From Peribacillus butanolivorans (lineage in GTDB: Bacteria > Bacillota > Bacilli > Bacillales > DSM-1321), in the NCBI RefSeq assembly GCF_001273755.1, contig NZ_LGYA01000001.1:235199-299198 (forward strand): a stretch of DNA of 64,000 bases. Direction: 5' to 3'. Shown here piece after piece: positions 27,000-35,735 of the stretch. Within the stretch, counting starts at the first letter, position 1. Each line of letters opens with the position of its first letter. The notes under the pieces are model-generated. The model was not told the origin of the DNA and did no database searches. It saw nothing but the letters and a program-made list of their open reading frames with translations. The position numbers and the translations under genes are program-made.

Positions 27000-27154
27000 A
27001 AACATTTCTGCAAGGCCAGTGGTGCCGAAAATCCAATAACTAAAAAACTACTTGTACAGTTTGGAGCACAAGTGCACTAAGGTACGGAAGGTTCAGGTGG
27101 TTTAACTGTCCCTATTTTAAAAAAGTTAAGTTAACTATATTAGGAGGAATAAAT

Positions 27155-27916
27155 ATGTTTAAACATGCGATTGTACGAAAGATTGGTAAAAGTTTTGTAA
27201 ATGGTTTAACAACATCGGATTTAGGAAACCCAGATTATGAAAAAGCGCTGGTACAACACGAGGCTTATATAGAAGCATTAAAACGCTGCGACGTGAAAGT
27301 GACTGTTCTCGAATCGGATGAAACATACCCTGATTCTACGTTTGTAGAAGATACCGCCGTGTTGACGCCAAAATGTGCCCTTGTAACGAATCCTGGTGCA
27401 GATAGCCGAAATGGTGAGATTATTGAAATGAAAGAAGTTTTAAAAGACTTTTATGACACAATTGAGTATATTCAATCCCCAGGTATGTTAGATGGCGGAG
27501 ATGTTATGCAGGCTGAAGATCGCTTCTATGTTGGACTTTCTTCAAGAACAAATGAAGCAGGTGCTCGGCAGTTCAAAGATATTATGGGTAAGTATGGTTA
27601 TGATACGACCATCATTCCTCTTAAGAAATTCTTTCATTTAAAAACGGGTGTGAATTATCTAGGAGACAATAATTTATTAGTGGCCGGAGAATTCATCAAT
27701 CATGAAGCTTTTTCTAGCTATAATCAAATTGTTGTAACAGAGGACGAAGAATATTCGGGTAACTGCGTCCGAATGAACGACTACATTATTGTCCCGAAAG
27801 GATTTGAGGGAACAAAGAAAAAGATTGAAGATATTGGATACACTGTGATTGAAGTGGAGATGTCAGAATTCCAAAAACAAGATGGCGGTCTTAGTTGTCT
27901 CTCATTAAGATTCTAA
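27155..27916 (+). CDS. ddaH: N(G),N(G)-dimethylarginine dimethylaminohydrolase (DDAH)
   Basis: A 253-residue cytosolic enzyme that follows Pseudomonas DDAH (254 residues) throughout: MFKHAIVRKIG, VNGLTTSDLG, YPDSTFVEDTAVL, HLKTGVNYLG and the end GGLSCLSLRF. Catalytic residues are Cys248, His161 and Asp113 (Glu in the Pseudomonas protein), with Asp60 and Glu65/Asp66 for the guanidino group. It converts methylated arginine, and possibly arginine-like compounds, to citrulline and an amine. AGGAGGA precedes the ATG. An amino acid permease gene follows 50 bases later, which would supply the substrate. Confidence 0.92.
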   Translation: MFKHAIVRKIGKSFVNGLTTSDLGNPDYEKALVQHEAYIEALKRCDVKVTVLESDETYPDSTFVEDTAVLTPKCALVTNPGADSRNGEIIEMKEVLKDFYDTIEYIQSPGMLDGGDVMQAEDRFYVGLSSRTNEAGARQFKDIMGKYGYDTTIIPLKKFFHLKTGVNYLGDNNLLVAGEFINHEAFSSYNQIVVTEDEEYSGNCVRMNDYIIVPKGFEGTKKKIEDIGYTVIEVEMSEFQKQDGGLSCLSLRF

Positions 27917-27965
27917 GTTAGTTAGGAAGAAGGTGGATTAATAGCAAAGAAAAGGACGTGATAAT

Positions 27966-29387
27966 ATGGGGAATGGTTTGGAAAACAATGAACAACTGCA
28001 ACGCTCAATGAAAAGACGTCATTTATTTATGCTTTCGCTTGGTGGCGTTATTGGGACAGGCCTATTTTTAAATGCAGGCTATACAATTAATCAAGCAGGG
28101 GCTGGAGGGGCTCTGGTGGGTTATTTAGCAGGTGGTCTTATTTTGTATATGGTAATGGTCTGTCTAGGCGAGCTAGCTGTTCATATGCCGGTTACAGGTT
28201 CATTCCAAAAATATGCTGCTACATATATTGGACCTTCCGCTGGTTTTTCGCTCGGATGGATGTATTTCGTCGGTTCAGCCGCAACTGCAGGAGTTGAGTT
28301 TACAGCAGCGGGAATATTGATGAAACACTGGTTCCCTCATGTTCCTATCTGGATTTGGTGTGCTGTGTTCATTGTACTTTTATTTACATTGAATGCGTTA
28401 ACGACAAGAGGTTTTGCAGAGGCGGAATATTGGTTCGCTGGAATAAAAATCGTTGCGGTAATCTTGTTTATCTTAATTGGAATCGCTGGCATCTTTGGCT
28501 TTGTCTCCTTATCTGATCGTCCAACCCCATTCTTTGAGAATCTAGCTCCTTCTGGACTTTTCCCAGCAGGTGGTATTGCAATTGTCTTTGTGACAATGAT
28601 GAATGTAATATTTTCTTATCAAGGCTCAGAACTAATAGGGATTGCAGCAGGGGAAAGTGAAAATCCTGAAGAGAACATACCTAGAGCTATTCGAAATGTA
28701 ATTTTTAGAATCATTGTATTCTACATTGCGTCCATTATTATTCTTTCTGCCATATTCCCTTCTTCTGAATTAGGTTTATTAGAAAGTCCTTTTGTAACTT
28801 TAATGAAGATTGCAGGGGTCCCTTATGCAGCAGGTATCATGAACTTTATTATTTTGACAGCTATTCTTTCTGTTGGAAATTCATGTCTTTATGCATCTTC
28901 ACGTTTACTTTGGTCGATGGCACATGATGGAATGGCACCTAAGATATTTGGTACTTTGTCTAAGAGAAAAGTACCGTTGAATGCCCTTCTTTTTACAATG
29001 TCTTTTTCACTCTTATCGTTATTGACCAGCTTTATTGCTGCTGATACTGTGTTCGTATTACTTATGTCAATCGCAGGTATTTCTGTCACGATTTCATGGA
29101 TGGGAATTGCTTTATCGCAATATATGTTTCGAAGGAAGTTTTTAAAAGCGGGTGGGAAAACGGAAGAATTACAATACAAAGTACCATTTTATCCATTTGT
29201 CCCATTGTTTTGTTTAGGATTTTGCTTTTTGATTCTAGTATTTCTAGCTTTTGATTCTACTCAACGAGTCGGATTATTTTATGGGATAGGATTTTTAATC
29301 GCCTGTATATTATTCTATAAATTTAAACTGGCTAAGAAAGTAGAGTCAACAATAAATGTTGATAGTAGTAATGAAAAAATAATGTAG
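27966..29387 (+). CDS. Amino acid permease of the APC superfamily (RocC/RocE-like)
   Basis: A 473-residue permease with 12 predicted membrane helices. The AAT-family opening RRHLFMLSLGGVIGTGLFL and the segment GELAVHMPVTGSFQKYA are clear, as is the TTRGFAEAEYWFAGIKI stretch of helix 5. Such proteins import cationic or neutral amino acids with protons. As last gene of the IclR-controlled cluster it probably imports arginine or methylarginine, or trades it for citrulline/ornithine. A terminator follows. Confidence 0.87.
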   Translation: MGNGLENNEQLQRSMKRRHLFMLSLGGVIGTGLFLNAGYTINQAGAGGALVGYLAGGLILYMVMVCLGELAVHMPVTGSFQKYAATYIGPSAGFSLGWMYFVGSAATAGVEFTAAGILMKHWFPHVPIWIWCAVFIVLLFTLNALTTRGFAEAEYWFAGIKIVAVILFILIGIAGIFGFVSLSDRPTPFFENLAPSGLFPAGGIAIVFVTMMNVIFSYQGSELIGIAAGESENPEENIPRAIRNVIFRIIVFYIASIIILSAIFPSSELGLLESPFVTLMKIAGVPYAAGIMNFIILTAILSVGNSCLYASSRLLWSMAHDGMAPKIFGTLSKRKVPLNALLFTMSFSLLSLLTSFIAADTVFVLLMSIAGISVTISWMGIALSQYMFRRKFLKAGGKTEELQYKVPFYPFVPLFCLGFCFLILVFLAFDSTQRVGLFYGIGFLIACILFYKFKLAKKVESTINVDSSNEKIM

Positions 29388-29458
29388 TTTAGAATCTATA
29401 GGGCATTATCGCCTTGGATTACTGGGTTAGGATAAAATTCGATTTTTATCTAAAATGT

Positions 29459-29492
29459 AAAAAGGACTGATCTTTTTTTTCAGTCCTTTTTC
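29459..29492 (+). terminator. Rho-independent terminator after the permease gene
   Basis: Stem AAAAAGGACTG/CAGTCCTTTTT around a T-rich loop, at the end of the methylarginine cluster and able to act in both directions. Confidence 0.85.
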
Positions 29493-29580
29493 ATATGGAA
29501 ATTACTTCACACATACAAATCTAGATCTTCAAGTACTGTTCTCGTTTTTTATTACCCAAGCACATTGTCTGCTTAAAAAG

Positions 29581-30972
29581 TTATATGAGAAACATCGCAA
29601 TTATTGTAGTGAATACTAAACCAATGGTTACCGGTAGCAGATTCCGGCGCGCAAGTTCGAAGGGACTAACATTACATATTGCAGCGGCTGGGATGAGGGC
29701 CCATGGAATCAAGGTTCCGCCGCCTACCCAAATTGCAGTTATTTGCCCAAGTGCAGTCAAGGTAGCGGTTCCGCTTCCGATGGCTGTTCCAAATAGTTTA
29801 GCAACCGATCCTGCTAAAGAAATGCCTGAAAATCCCGACCCATCGAGGCCAGTGATGGCACCGATGCCCGTTAATGTAACGGCGGCTATTTCTTTCGTTA
29901 AAGGTACGGAGGCTGCTAAGGCGGCACCGAGATCATTGACAATGCCGAGAGACGTTTTTGGTAAATAGTCACCGATGATTTGGTTGAAGCCAGAATCACC
30001 TAAATAGAAGAATGCAGCGATTGGAATGACGGGTCCGAATACTTTGAATCCAAATTGAAATCCCTGAATTAAATAGGCCGTTGATTTTTCAAGTCCTTGT
30101 TGTTTATGTGCGACAAGGGATAAAATCAGCAAAATGAAAACGGCAGTACCGCCAACCAATGCGGTTGCATCTCCCCCTTGTAACTTCAAAATCGATAATG
30201 CCACAACATCCAACAGAAATGCGATCGGAATGAAGACTGCAAAAAACTTCTTTTGTGCCAGTGTGAGCAGATCTTCACTAAATGTTTGATCTTGGACGAT
30301 ACCTTCATTATCCTCCGCCTTGATTCTTCCAAGTTTCATATCCCGCTTCAAGAGGATAAAGGCGGAGAGGGTGGTGACGACGCCCATTGTGATGACAAGG
30401 GGAATGCTCGCAGCGATAACATCACCGACTGGTATCGAAGCGGCATCCGCCGTCAGTTTAGGTGCAGCTTGAATGATGAAATCCCCTGACAATGCTATTC
30501 CGTGACCAAAAAGGTTCATCGCCATCGCCACACCGAGAGCAGGTAAACCAGCCCGTAATGCAACGGGGAGCATAACCGCCCCAAGTAAGGCAACAGCCGG
30601 TGAGGGCCAGAAAAACCAGGATATGATCATCATGACGATTCCGATTATCCAAAAGGCAAGTGTAGGATTTTTAATGAATTTAGCAAATGGTGCGATCATG
30701 ACATCATTAATTCCAGACTTCGTTAAAACCGTGCTCATGGCAACTATGATTGAAATGATTAATATCGTGGACATTAATTCTGTGATTGCGAAAATGAAGC
30801 TGTTAAATATCCCGCTTATGGATGAGGCTAAACTGCCAGTAGCAACTAAAGCCAAAAGGAAAATTCCAATTATGCAAATGAGGGTAGTATCACGACGTTT
30901 TACCATAAACCCGATTATCAATGCAATAAATACAACATAAATCCAATGGAGTGCCGTTAATTCCATCTCCAT
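29581..30972 (-). CDS. Putative permease of the ion transporter superfamily
   Basis: A 463-residue integral membrane protein with about 11 helices. It has paired half-repeats with re-entrant-like stretches (SWFFWPSPAVALLGAVMLPVAL and GAITGLDGSGFSGISLAGSVAK), the layout of the ion transporter (DcuC/GntP/CitM-like) superfamily. GAGGGGG precedes the ATG at 30972. It stands alone, convergent with the amino acid permease. The substrate is likely an organic acid or an ion, but the sequence does not settle it. Confidence 0.7.
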   Translation of the reverse strand: MEMELTALHWIYVVFIALIIGFMVKRRDTTLICIIGIFLLALVATGSLASSISGIFNSFIFAITELMSTILIISIIVAMSTVLTKSGINDVMIAPFAKFIKNPTLAFWIIGIVMMIISWFFWPSPAVALLGAVMLPVALRAGLPALGVAMAMNLFGHGIALSGDFIIQAAPKLTADAASIPVGDVIAASIPLVITMGVVTTLSAFILLKRDMKLGRIKAEDNEGIVQDQTFSEDLLTLAQKKFFAVFIPIAFLLDVVALSILKLQGGDATALVGGTAVFILLILSLVAHKQQGLEKSTAYLIQGFQFGFKVFGPVIPIAAFFYLGDSGFNQIIGDYLPKTSLGIVNDLGAALAASVPLTKEIAAVTLTGIGAITGLDGSGFSGISLAGSVAKLFGTAIGSGTATLTALGQITAIWVGGGTLIPWALIPAAAICNVSPFELARRNLLPVTIGLVFTTIIAMFLI

Positions 30973-31043
30973 GATCCGTCCCCCTCATAAATGTGCCTAG
31001 TTACAGATTATGAGGGGAGATCGGGTCGGTGAGTTGTTTCATA

Positions 31044-31071
31044 AATTTCAAGGCTTATCTTCTTTATTTTC
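31044..31071. repeat. 28-bp direct repeat, copy 1
   Basis: AATTTCAAGGCTTATCTTCT followed by TTATTTTC; the copy at 33059-33086 matches at 26 of 28 positions in the same orientation. Confidence 0.7.
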
Positions 31072-31108
31072 ACTTATGATGAAAATATCGAGTTCAAGAA
31101 GCAGCAAC

Positions 31109-31384
31109 ATGAATGCTTGGCCGAACATTTTGTCATTCGGTTTATTGTGTACAGCAACAGGGGCTGTCCTGGGCTTGTTAACATTTAGCCGAAATAGAAA
31201 AAACGATATCAAAAGTAATGTCAAAAATGATGCTACAGAATCGGCTATCATTAAAACAAAGCTAGACAATATTGATCAATTTGTTGATTCAATTAGGATT
31301 GATTTTAAAGCTAGTGACCAGCGTTGGACTGCATTGTCAGAGACGGTTATTCGTATAGATAAGGCAAATCATCTAAAATATTGA
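31109..31384 (+). CDS. Small membrane protein with coiled coil, phage holin-like
   Basis: From the ATG at 31109 a 91-residue product: one membrane helix (ILSFGLLCTATGAVLGLLTF) then a charged, helical tail (DATESAIIKTKLDNIDQFVDSIRIDFKASDQRW) that resembles small phage-encoded membrane proteins found near lysis genes. No strong ribosome site is visible, and the frame extends upstream to 31010. With the phage holin at 53039 it may be a relic of prophage lysis genes. Function uncertain. Confidence 0.45.
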   Translation: MNAWPNILSFGLLCTATGAVLGLLTFSRNRKNDIKSNVKNDATESAIIKTKLDNIDQFVDSIRIDFKASDQRWTALSETVIRIDKANHLKY

Positions 31385-31474
31385 CGCTGATAAGCTTATG
31401 AAATTTGGGCAATTGGGACGATAAATAAGACAGCCATATTGGTTGCCTTGTTACTTCAATAGCAAATGAATTTT

Positions 31475-31846
31475 CTAAGCATTAATTTTCCTATATCTTA
31501 ATGTCATATCAACTATAGTCAATAATAAAACAAACCATAAAATAGGATTATTTAATGAGATTCCTACAGTAGATTTCCCACCCATTAATGTTAATACTCC
31601 TATTAGCACTAAAGTATAGAGAATAAATGCTGCTTCTCCAATAAATGAGTTTTTTTCGTTATCTTCATCAGTCTTTCGATTAATTACCAAATAGATAATC
31701 ACTACTGCGATAATTCCAATTGTCATTGTAGTCTTAGACATGTCATTGAAGACGATATTCGGGAAATAATCAAAAATCATAAGACCAGAAAATAATAAAA
31801 AGATACCTATTCTCACTAATGTTATCAAATTCATCTTATTCCCCAT
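31475..31846 (-). CDS. Small integral membrane protein (possible immunity partner)
   Basis: A 119-123-residue protein with four predicted membrane helices (about 8-25, 40-56, 70-88, 97-113) and no recognised family. The ATG at 31834 has GGGGAA before it; the ATG at 31846 is too near GAGG. It begins 15 bases after the stop of a secreted-protein gene, so the two are probably cotranscribed. A secreted protein followed by a small polytopic protein is how many bacteriocin and immunity pairs are arranged; that role is inference only. Confidence 0.6.
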   Translation of the reverse strand: MGNKMNLITLVRIGIFLLFSGLMIFDYFPNIVFNDMSKTTMTIGIIAVVIIYLVINRKTDEDNEKNSFIGEAAFILYTLVLIGVLTLMGGKSTVGISLNNPILWFVLLLTIVDMTLRYRKINA

Positions 31847-31861
31847 TTCCTCGGTTATTAA

Positions 31862-32470
31862 TTATTTTCCAAACCAGTAATTGCATTGGAAATATTGAAC
31901 TGATTTAGGTGCTGTGTAATTACTTTTTCCGTAATGTACTACTGTTGCATGATAATTTCTTTTCTTTTCTGCAGTGCTATAAGAACTTGATACCCAAGAA
32001 CCCACATAAGTTGGACTAATTTTAGACCAGCTATTTAACTTTACAAAAAGCCAATTTGCAAATACGTTATCTGTTAATGATTTAGGAATCTTTTTCATCA
32101 TATATGCAAAAATTAGATTTTTGGCTTCGTTTACACCGGTATTTTTGTATGTTCTAAAAATAGGTGCTATTTCAGTAACTGTTGAACCGCCAGACACAGG
32201 AGCGCGCAATGATATACCACCATAGTCAGGGTCATTTTCAATCGATGTTGTTTCAGGTGTCGTACTCATAACTGCATTGTACACGTTTTCAATCTCTTGG
32301 TCTGTTAAAATGGTATTACTCGTTATTTCAAGATCATTAAGAGAATATGTATATCCTTCTAACTCTTGTTCTGGAGATGTTCCGTTGCTAACATTTTCAT
32401 TGGCAAAGGACGGAGTTACTAAACTAAATAACATAACCAAAGATAATGAAAAAACAAACATTTTTTTCAT
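31862..32470 (-). CDS. Secreted protein of unknown function (possible bacteriocin-like precursor)
   Basis: A 202-residue protein with a clear Sec signal peptide (KKMFVFSLSLVMLFSLVTPSFA, cleavage likely before NEN). A propeptide-like acidic stretch comes next, and then a C-terminal part (about 130-202) rich in aromatic residues, Ser and Thr and ending VQYFQCNYWFGK. It has only one Cys. The ATG at 32470 has GAGGGGG upstream; an earlier ATG at 32500 has none. The C-terminal rhythm YHATVVHYGKSNYT faintly recalls lactococcin 972-type toxins, but I would not assign it. The membrane-protein gene is just downstream. Confidence 0.65.
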   Translation of the reverse strand: MKKMFVFSLSLVMLFSLVTPSFANENVSNGTSPEQELEGYTYSLNDLEITSNTILTDQEIENVYNAVMSTTPETTSIENDPDYGGISLRAPVSGGSTVTEIAPIFRTYKNTGVNEAKNLIFAYMMKKIPKSLTDNVFANWLFVKLNSWSKISPTYVGSWVSSSYSTAEKKRNYHATVVHYGKSNYTAPKSVQYFQCNYWFGK

Positions 32471-32701
32471 AATTTTCCCCCTCTTAAACAATAATGACAT
32501 CCTTTTTCAATTATTTAATATGCGTCCATGTATTTCTAAGTATGTTAACTAGTGCAATAGTAACATAGATTTGTAAATTTATTAATAAAAATTTACAAGT
32601 TTGTAATTTTTAAATAGATTTGAAGATTAAATATAGGTATATTGGATGATATGATATAGGGTTGAACAAAAAAATCTGTACCTACATTTGGTATCCAGTT
32701 C

Positions 32702-32960
32702 ATGGGCCTATCACCGGCAAAAAAGAGAATAATAAACGATGCTGCCTTTAATAGAGATGGATATATGCATTTAATAGAAATAGACTACAAAAGAATGATT
32801 GATAATCAAAAAATGATGCCTATTTACATATGCATCAACAGAAACAGATTACGATCCAAATTCATATCCGGTACTATCCATTATCGAAGAATTGAGAGAA
32901 GAACAATCAGAAATGACAGATGAACAAAAAATTCAAGCTTATGAACAAGCTCAATATTAA
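32702..32960 (+). pseudogene. Frameshifted gene fragment of unknown family
   Basis: One frame reads GYMHLIEIDYKRMIDNQKMM from about 32760; the next frame continues YASTETDYDPNSYPVL, then SIIEELREEQSEMTDEQKIQAYEQAQY to a stop at 32960. The second part is clearly protein-like and charged, but there is no start or ribosome site for the whole. It looks like the C-terminal relic of a gene broken by a frameshift near 32820. I do not recognise the family. Confidence 0.45.
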
Positions 32961-33058
32961 TTTTGAATTTGGCCGAAGAATTTGAAAAAAAAAAACAATA
33001 TACTTCATTTTTCTTGAATTAATGATGAATATGATCCATAGATTTGTCGAGTATAGCT

Positions 33059-33086
33059 AATTTAAAGGCCTATCTTCTTTATTTTC
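33059..33086. repeat. 28-bp direct repeat, copy 2
   Basis: Second copy, 2 kb from the first. The two bracket the phage-like gene, the secreted/membrane gene pair and the frameshifted fragment at 32702, so the bracketed block may have been inserted or duplicated as a unit. Confidence 0.7.
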
Positions 33087-33144
33087 GACAATACATCAAG
33101 TATCCTTAATTTGAATGGCCACTACTGTAAATGAGGGATAAGTC

Positions 33145-34209
33145 GTGAGGCAAATATATAGTGATATTATACAATTTCGCGGTACACATTTTGAGTTTGG
33201 ATACATGCAAGGTGAGGAGTTAAAAGATTCACTAACGCTAAAAAATCGTGAAGATCAGTGGAAGATTAGGCAGCCACGGTTTACGGTTGAAGAAGAAGAG
33301 GTCAAGAAAGCGATTACACAATTTGCCCCTGGTGTGTGGGAAGAATTACTTGGCTTGCAGGAAGCGCTGAAATGGCCAATTGAACGTGTGTTGCATGAGT
33401 TTGGAGGATACCGATTGGATTATGTTCGGTCGGGATGTTCCATTATGACAGGTGAGAATTATTTCATTCGTAATTATGATTACCATCCAAAGACATATGA
33501 GGGACGCTATGTCCTATTCCAACCAACTGATCAAGGCTATGCTAGCATTGGTCCAAGTCAACGTGGGACTGGACGGATGGATGGCATGAATGAAAAAGGG
33601 TTAGTGATTGGATATAACTTTATGAATCGAAAAAATCCAGGAGATGGATTCATTTGTTGTATGATTGGTAGATTGATTGTAGAATCTTGTGCAAATGTAG
33701 GGGAAGCTGTCGCCATGTTGAAGGAAATCCCACATCGGCATTCATTTACTTACGTTGTCTACGATAAAAGTGGTGATACCTATATCGTAGAAACTTCTCC
33801 GAGAAATGTTGAAGTTCGCACAGCAAATGCCTGCACAAATCACTTTGAAATCATGAAACATGAAAATCGTAACCACCTTATTGATTCGAAACGCCGATTA
33901 AACATTATACAAAATCAACAAGGAAAACTTTCAGATGCCTACGATGCTTATAGATTGTTCAATGATACCAATCAAGGTGTATTTTCAGATTTATATAGCA
34001 GTTGGGCGGGAACGATTCATACATCCGCTTATTTACCTAAAGATATGAAGGCATGGATTGCTTTAGGGGGAAACCAAGAGCCTACTGCATTTGATTTTGC
34101 GAAATGGCTTGAAGGAGAAGATGTTGAGTTAGACCGAATCAGGGGTGTAATTGATACGGATATTCCATTTGTACATATGGATGAGGGAGCAAACTGGTTC
34201 CGGAATTGA
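33145..34209 (+). CDS. C45 family (acyltransferase/Ntn hydrolase) peptidase-like protein
   Basis: A 354-residue member of the C45/isopenicillin acyltransferase-like group of Ntn hydrolases. The nucleophile is Cys98 in VRSGCSIM, which would become N-terminal after self-cleavage; the following strand NYFIRNYDYHP and GRMDGMNEKGLVIGYNF are typical. Start is GTG at 33145 with GAGGGA 9 bases upstream. Such enzymes cleave or transfer acyl-amide bonds, for example in acyl amino acids or beta-lactams. Its substrate is unknown. It stands alone and is closed by a hairpin. Confidence 0.82.
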   Translation: MRQIYSDIIQFRGTHFEFGYMQGEELKDSLTLKNREDQWKIRQPRFTVEEEEVKKAITQFAPGVWEELLGLQEALKWPIERVLHEFGGYRLDYVRSGCSIMTGENYFIRNYDYHPKTYEGRYVLFQPTDQGYASIGPSQRGTGRMDGMNEKGLVIGYNFMNRKNPGDGFICCMIGRLIVESCANVGEAVAMLKEIPHRHSFTYVVYDKSGDTYIVETSPRNVEVRTANACTNHFEIMKHENRNHLIDSKRRLNIIQNQQGKLSDAYDAYRLFNDTNQGVFSDLYSSWAGTIHTSAYLPKDMKAWIALGGNQEPTAFDFAKWLEGEDVELDRIRGVIDTDIPFVHMDEGANWFRN

Positions 34210-34269
34210 GCGGTTAAGATCCCCTTTAAGCAACTTTGAATCACGTTGAAAAAGTAAAGTCTTTAACAG

Positions 34270-34302
34270 GCCCAATCCTTGGATTGGGCTATTGTTGTTT
34301 TA
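34270..34302 (+). terminator. Probable terminator after the C45 gene
   Basis: Stem GCCCAATCC/GGATTGGGC with a TT loop, followed by a broken T-tract (TATTGTTGTTTT). Confidence 0.7.
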
Positions 34303-34467
34303 ATTTTAGGCAAACGAATCATGGATACTTTTTATTAGTGGAGCGACTAGCAATATAATATGATAGAGAAATAGACTGGAAAATTAAAGTAGCAAGTAGA
34401 TAGAAACCTTTCATGTGAACCGTTCCTATCAATTTGTACTTGTAAAAAAAGTAAGGGGGATGAACAA

Positions 34468-34758
34468 GTGTTTTCTACAGCTCTTGGATGGTTTCGGTTT
34501 ATTACAATAATTGAGGGAATCTCATATGTTCTATTGCTAGCTATTGGTATGCCCTTTAAGTACATATTGGATATTGGAGAAGCAACACTCATTTTAGGCA
34601 GCATTCATGGTTTCCTATTTGTCGTGTTCGGCCTTTCACTACTTTATGTGAGCATTAAATCAAAATGGTCTTTTTTTAAAATGGCGATGATCTTCATCGT
34701 TTCATTTATCCCGTTTGGGAATTTTGTTATTGATCGAAAACTATTGAAGCAAAGTTAG
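34468..34758 (+). CDS. DUF3817 integral membrane protein
   Basis: A 96-residue protein of the DUF3817 family with three membrane helices. The family opening LGWFRFITIIEGISYVLLL is clear, as is the end VSFIPFGNFVIDRKLL. It starts with GTG at 34468, 8 bases after AAGGGGG; an ATG at 34460 is in another frame. Function unknown. Own transcription unit, closed by a strong terminator. Confidence 0.82.
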   Translation: MFSTALGWFRFITIIEGISYVLLLAIGMPFKYILDIGEATLILGSIHGFLFVVFGLSLLYVSIKSKWSFFKMAMIFIVSFIPFGNFVIDRKLLKQS

Positions 34759-34833
34759 ATGATAAAGAAACATTCTCTCTCTATCCAAACAAATAACGTT
34801 ATTTTAAAAAAGTTCATCTGAAAAAAATAAGGT

Positions 34834-34873
34834 AAAAAAATCGTCTTCTATACAATAGAAGACGATTTTTTTT
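34834..34873 (+). terminator. Strong Rho-independent terminator
   Basis: Perfect stem ATCGTCTTCTA/TAGAAGACGAT with a 5-base loop, followed by TTTTTTTT and preceded by A7; it insulates the following ABC operon. Confidence 0.92.
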
Positions 34874-34967
34874 TATAGATTTAAGGTTGCTGTAAGGTTG
34901 GCACAAAGATGCTGTAAGGATGGGCATTTATAGTATAAGTATCAGCAAAAATGACGAGGTGAAACAC

Positions 34968-35735
34968 ATGGAACCATTATTAAAAGTAGAAAATATTAAA
35001 AAAACATATGGTAAATTAAGCGCTGCTTATACTGCGTTAGAAAATGTATCTTTTGACATTCATGAAGGAGAGTTTGTGGGCATCATGGGGCCTTCTGGAG
35101 CGGGGAAATCGACTTTGCTTAATATGTTAGCAACAATTGATTCACCAACTGAAGGGAAAATCTATATGAATGATACGAGTATTCACGATTTGAAGGAAGC
35201 TGCTTTAGCAGATTTCAGACGTGACAATCTTGGTTTCATCTTCCAGGATTACAATTTGCTCGACTCATTGACTGTGAAGGAAAATATATTATTACCACTG
35301 GCGATTGCGAAAACCCCAGCTAAAGAAATTAATATCTTAGTGAATCGTATTGCTAAAGTATTTGGTATTGAAGATTTACTAGCAAAATATCCTTACCAAA
35401 TTTCCGGTGGCCAAAAGCAAAGAACAGCTGCAGCCAGAGCGCTTGTGACAGAACCTGCACTGATTCTAGCGGATGAACCAACAGGTGCACTTGACTCAAA
35501 ATCAGCGACAAATCTACTGGAAAGCTTAAGTAATTTAAATGAAAATAATAATTCTACCATCATGATGGTGACACATGATGCATATGCAGCAAGCTTCTGC
35601 CGCCGTATTATTTTCATCAAGGATGGTACGCTATCAACAGAAATTTATCGTCGTGACCAAACACGTAAAGCATTCTTCCAACAGATTTTGGATGTCCTTG
35701 CAACAATTGGGGGTGAGGTAGATGACGTTATTTAG
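34968..35735 (+). CDS. BceA/YxdL-type ABC transporter ATP-binding protein
   Basis: A 255-residue ATPase of the MacB/BceA class: Walker A GPSGAGKST, Q-loop FIFQDYN, signature ISGGQKQR, Walker B LILADEPTGALDS, switch VTHDAYAA. The DEPTGALDS box is diagnostic of this branch. ATG at 34968 after GAGGTGA. It overlaps the permease gene by 14 bases. BceA-type pumps act with large FtsX-fold permeases in sensing and resisting peptide antibiotics such as bacitracin-like compounds or host-defence peptides. Confidence 0.88.
   Translation: MEPLLKVENIKKTYGKLSAAYTALENVSFDIHEGEFVGIMGPSGAGKSTLLNMLATIDSPTEGKIYMNDTSIHDLKEAALADFRRDNLGFIFQDYNLLDSLTVKENILLPLAIAKTPAKEINILVNRIAKVFGIEDLLAKYPYQISGGQKQRTAAARALVTEPALILADEPTGALDSKSATNLLESLSNLNENNNSTIMMVTHDAYAASFCRRIIFIKDGTLSTEIYRRDQTRKAFFQQILDVLATIGGEVDDVI

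Noticed and set aside
29585-29968. 127-codon plus-strand open frame
   Set aside because: It lies antisense to the permease gene, and its Pro/Val/Ala-rich product is a mirror artefact.
30253-30940. Overlapping open frames of 78 and 105 codons on the plus strand
   Set aside because: Both are antisense shadows of the 29581-30972 permease gene.
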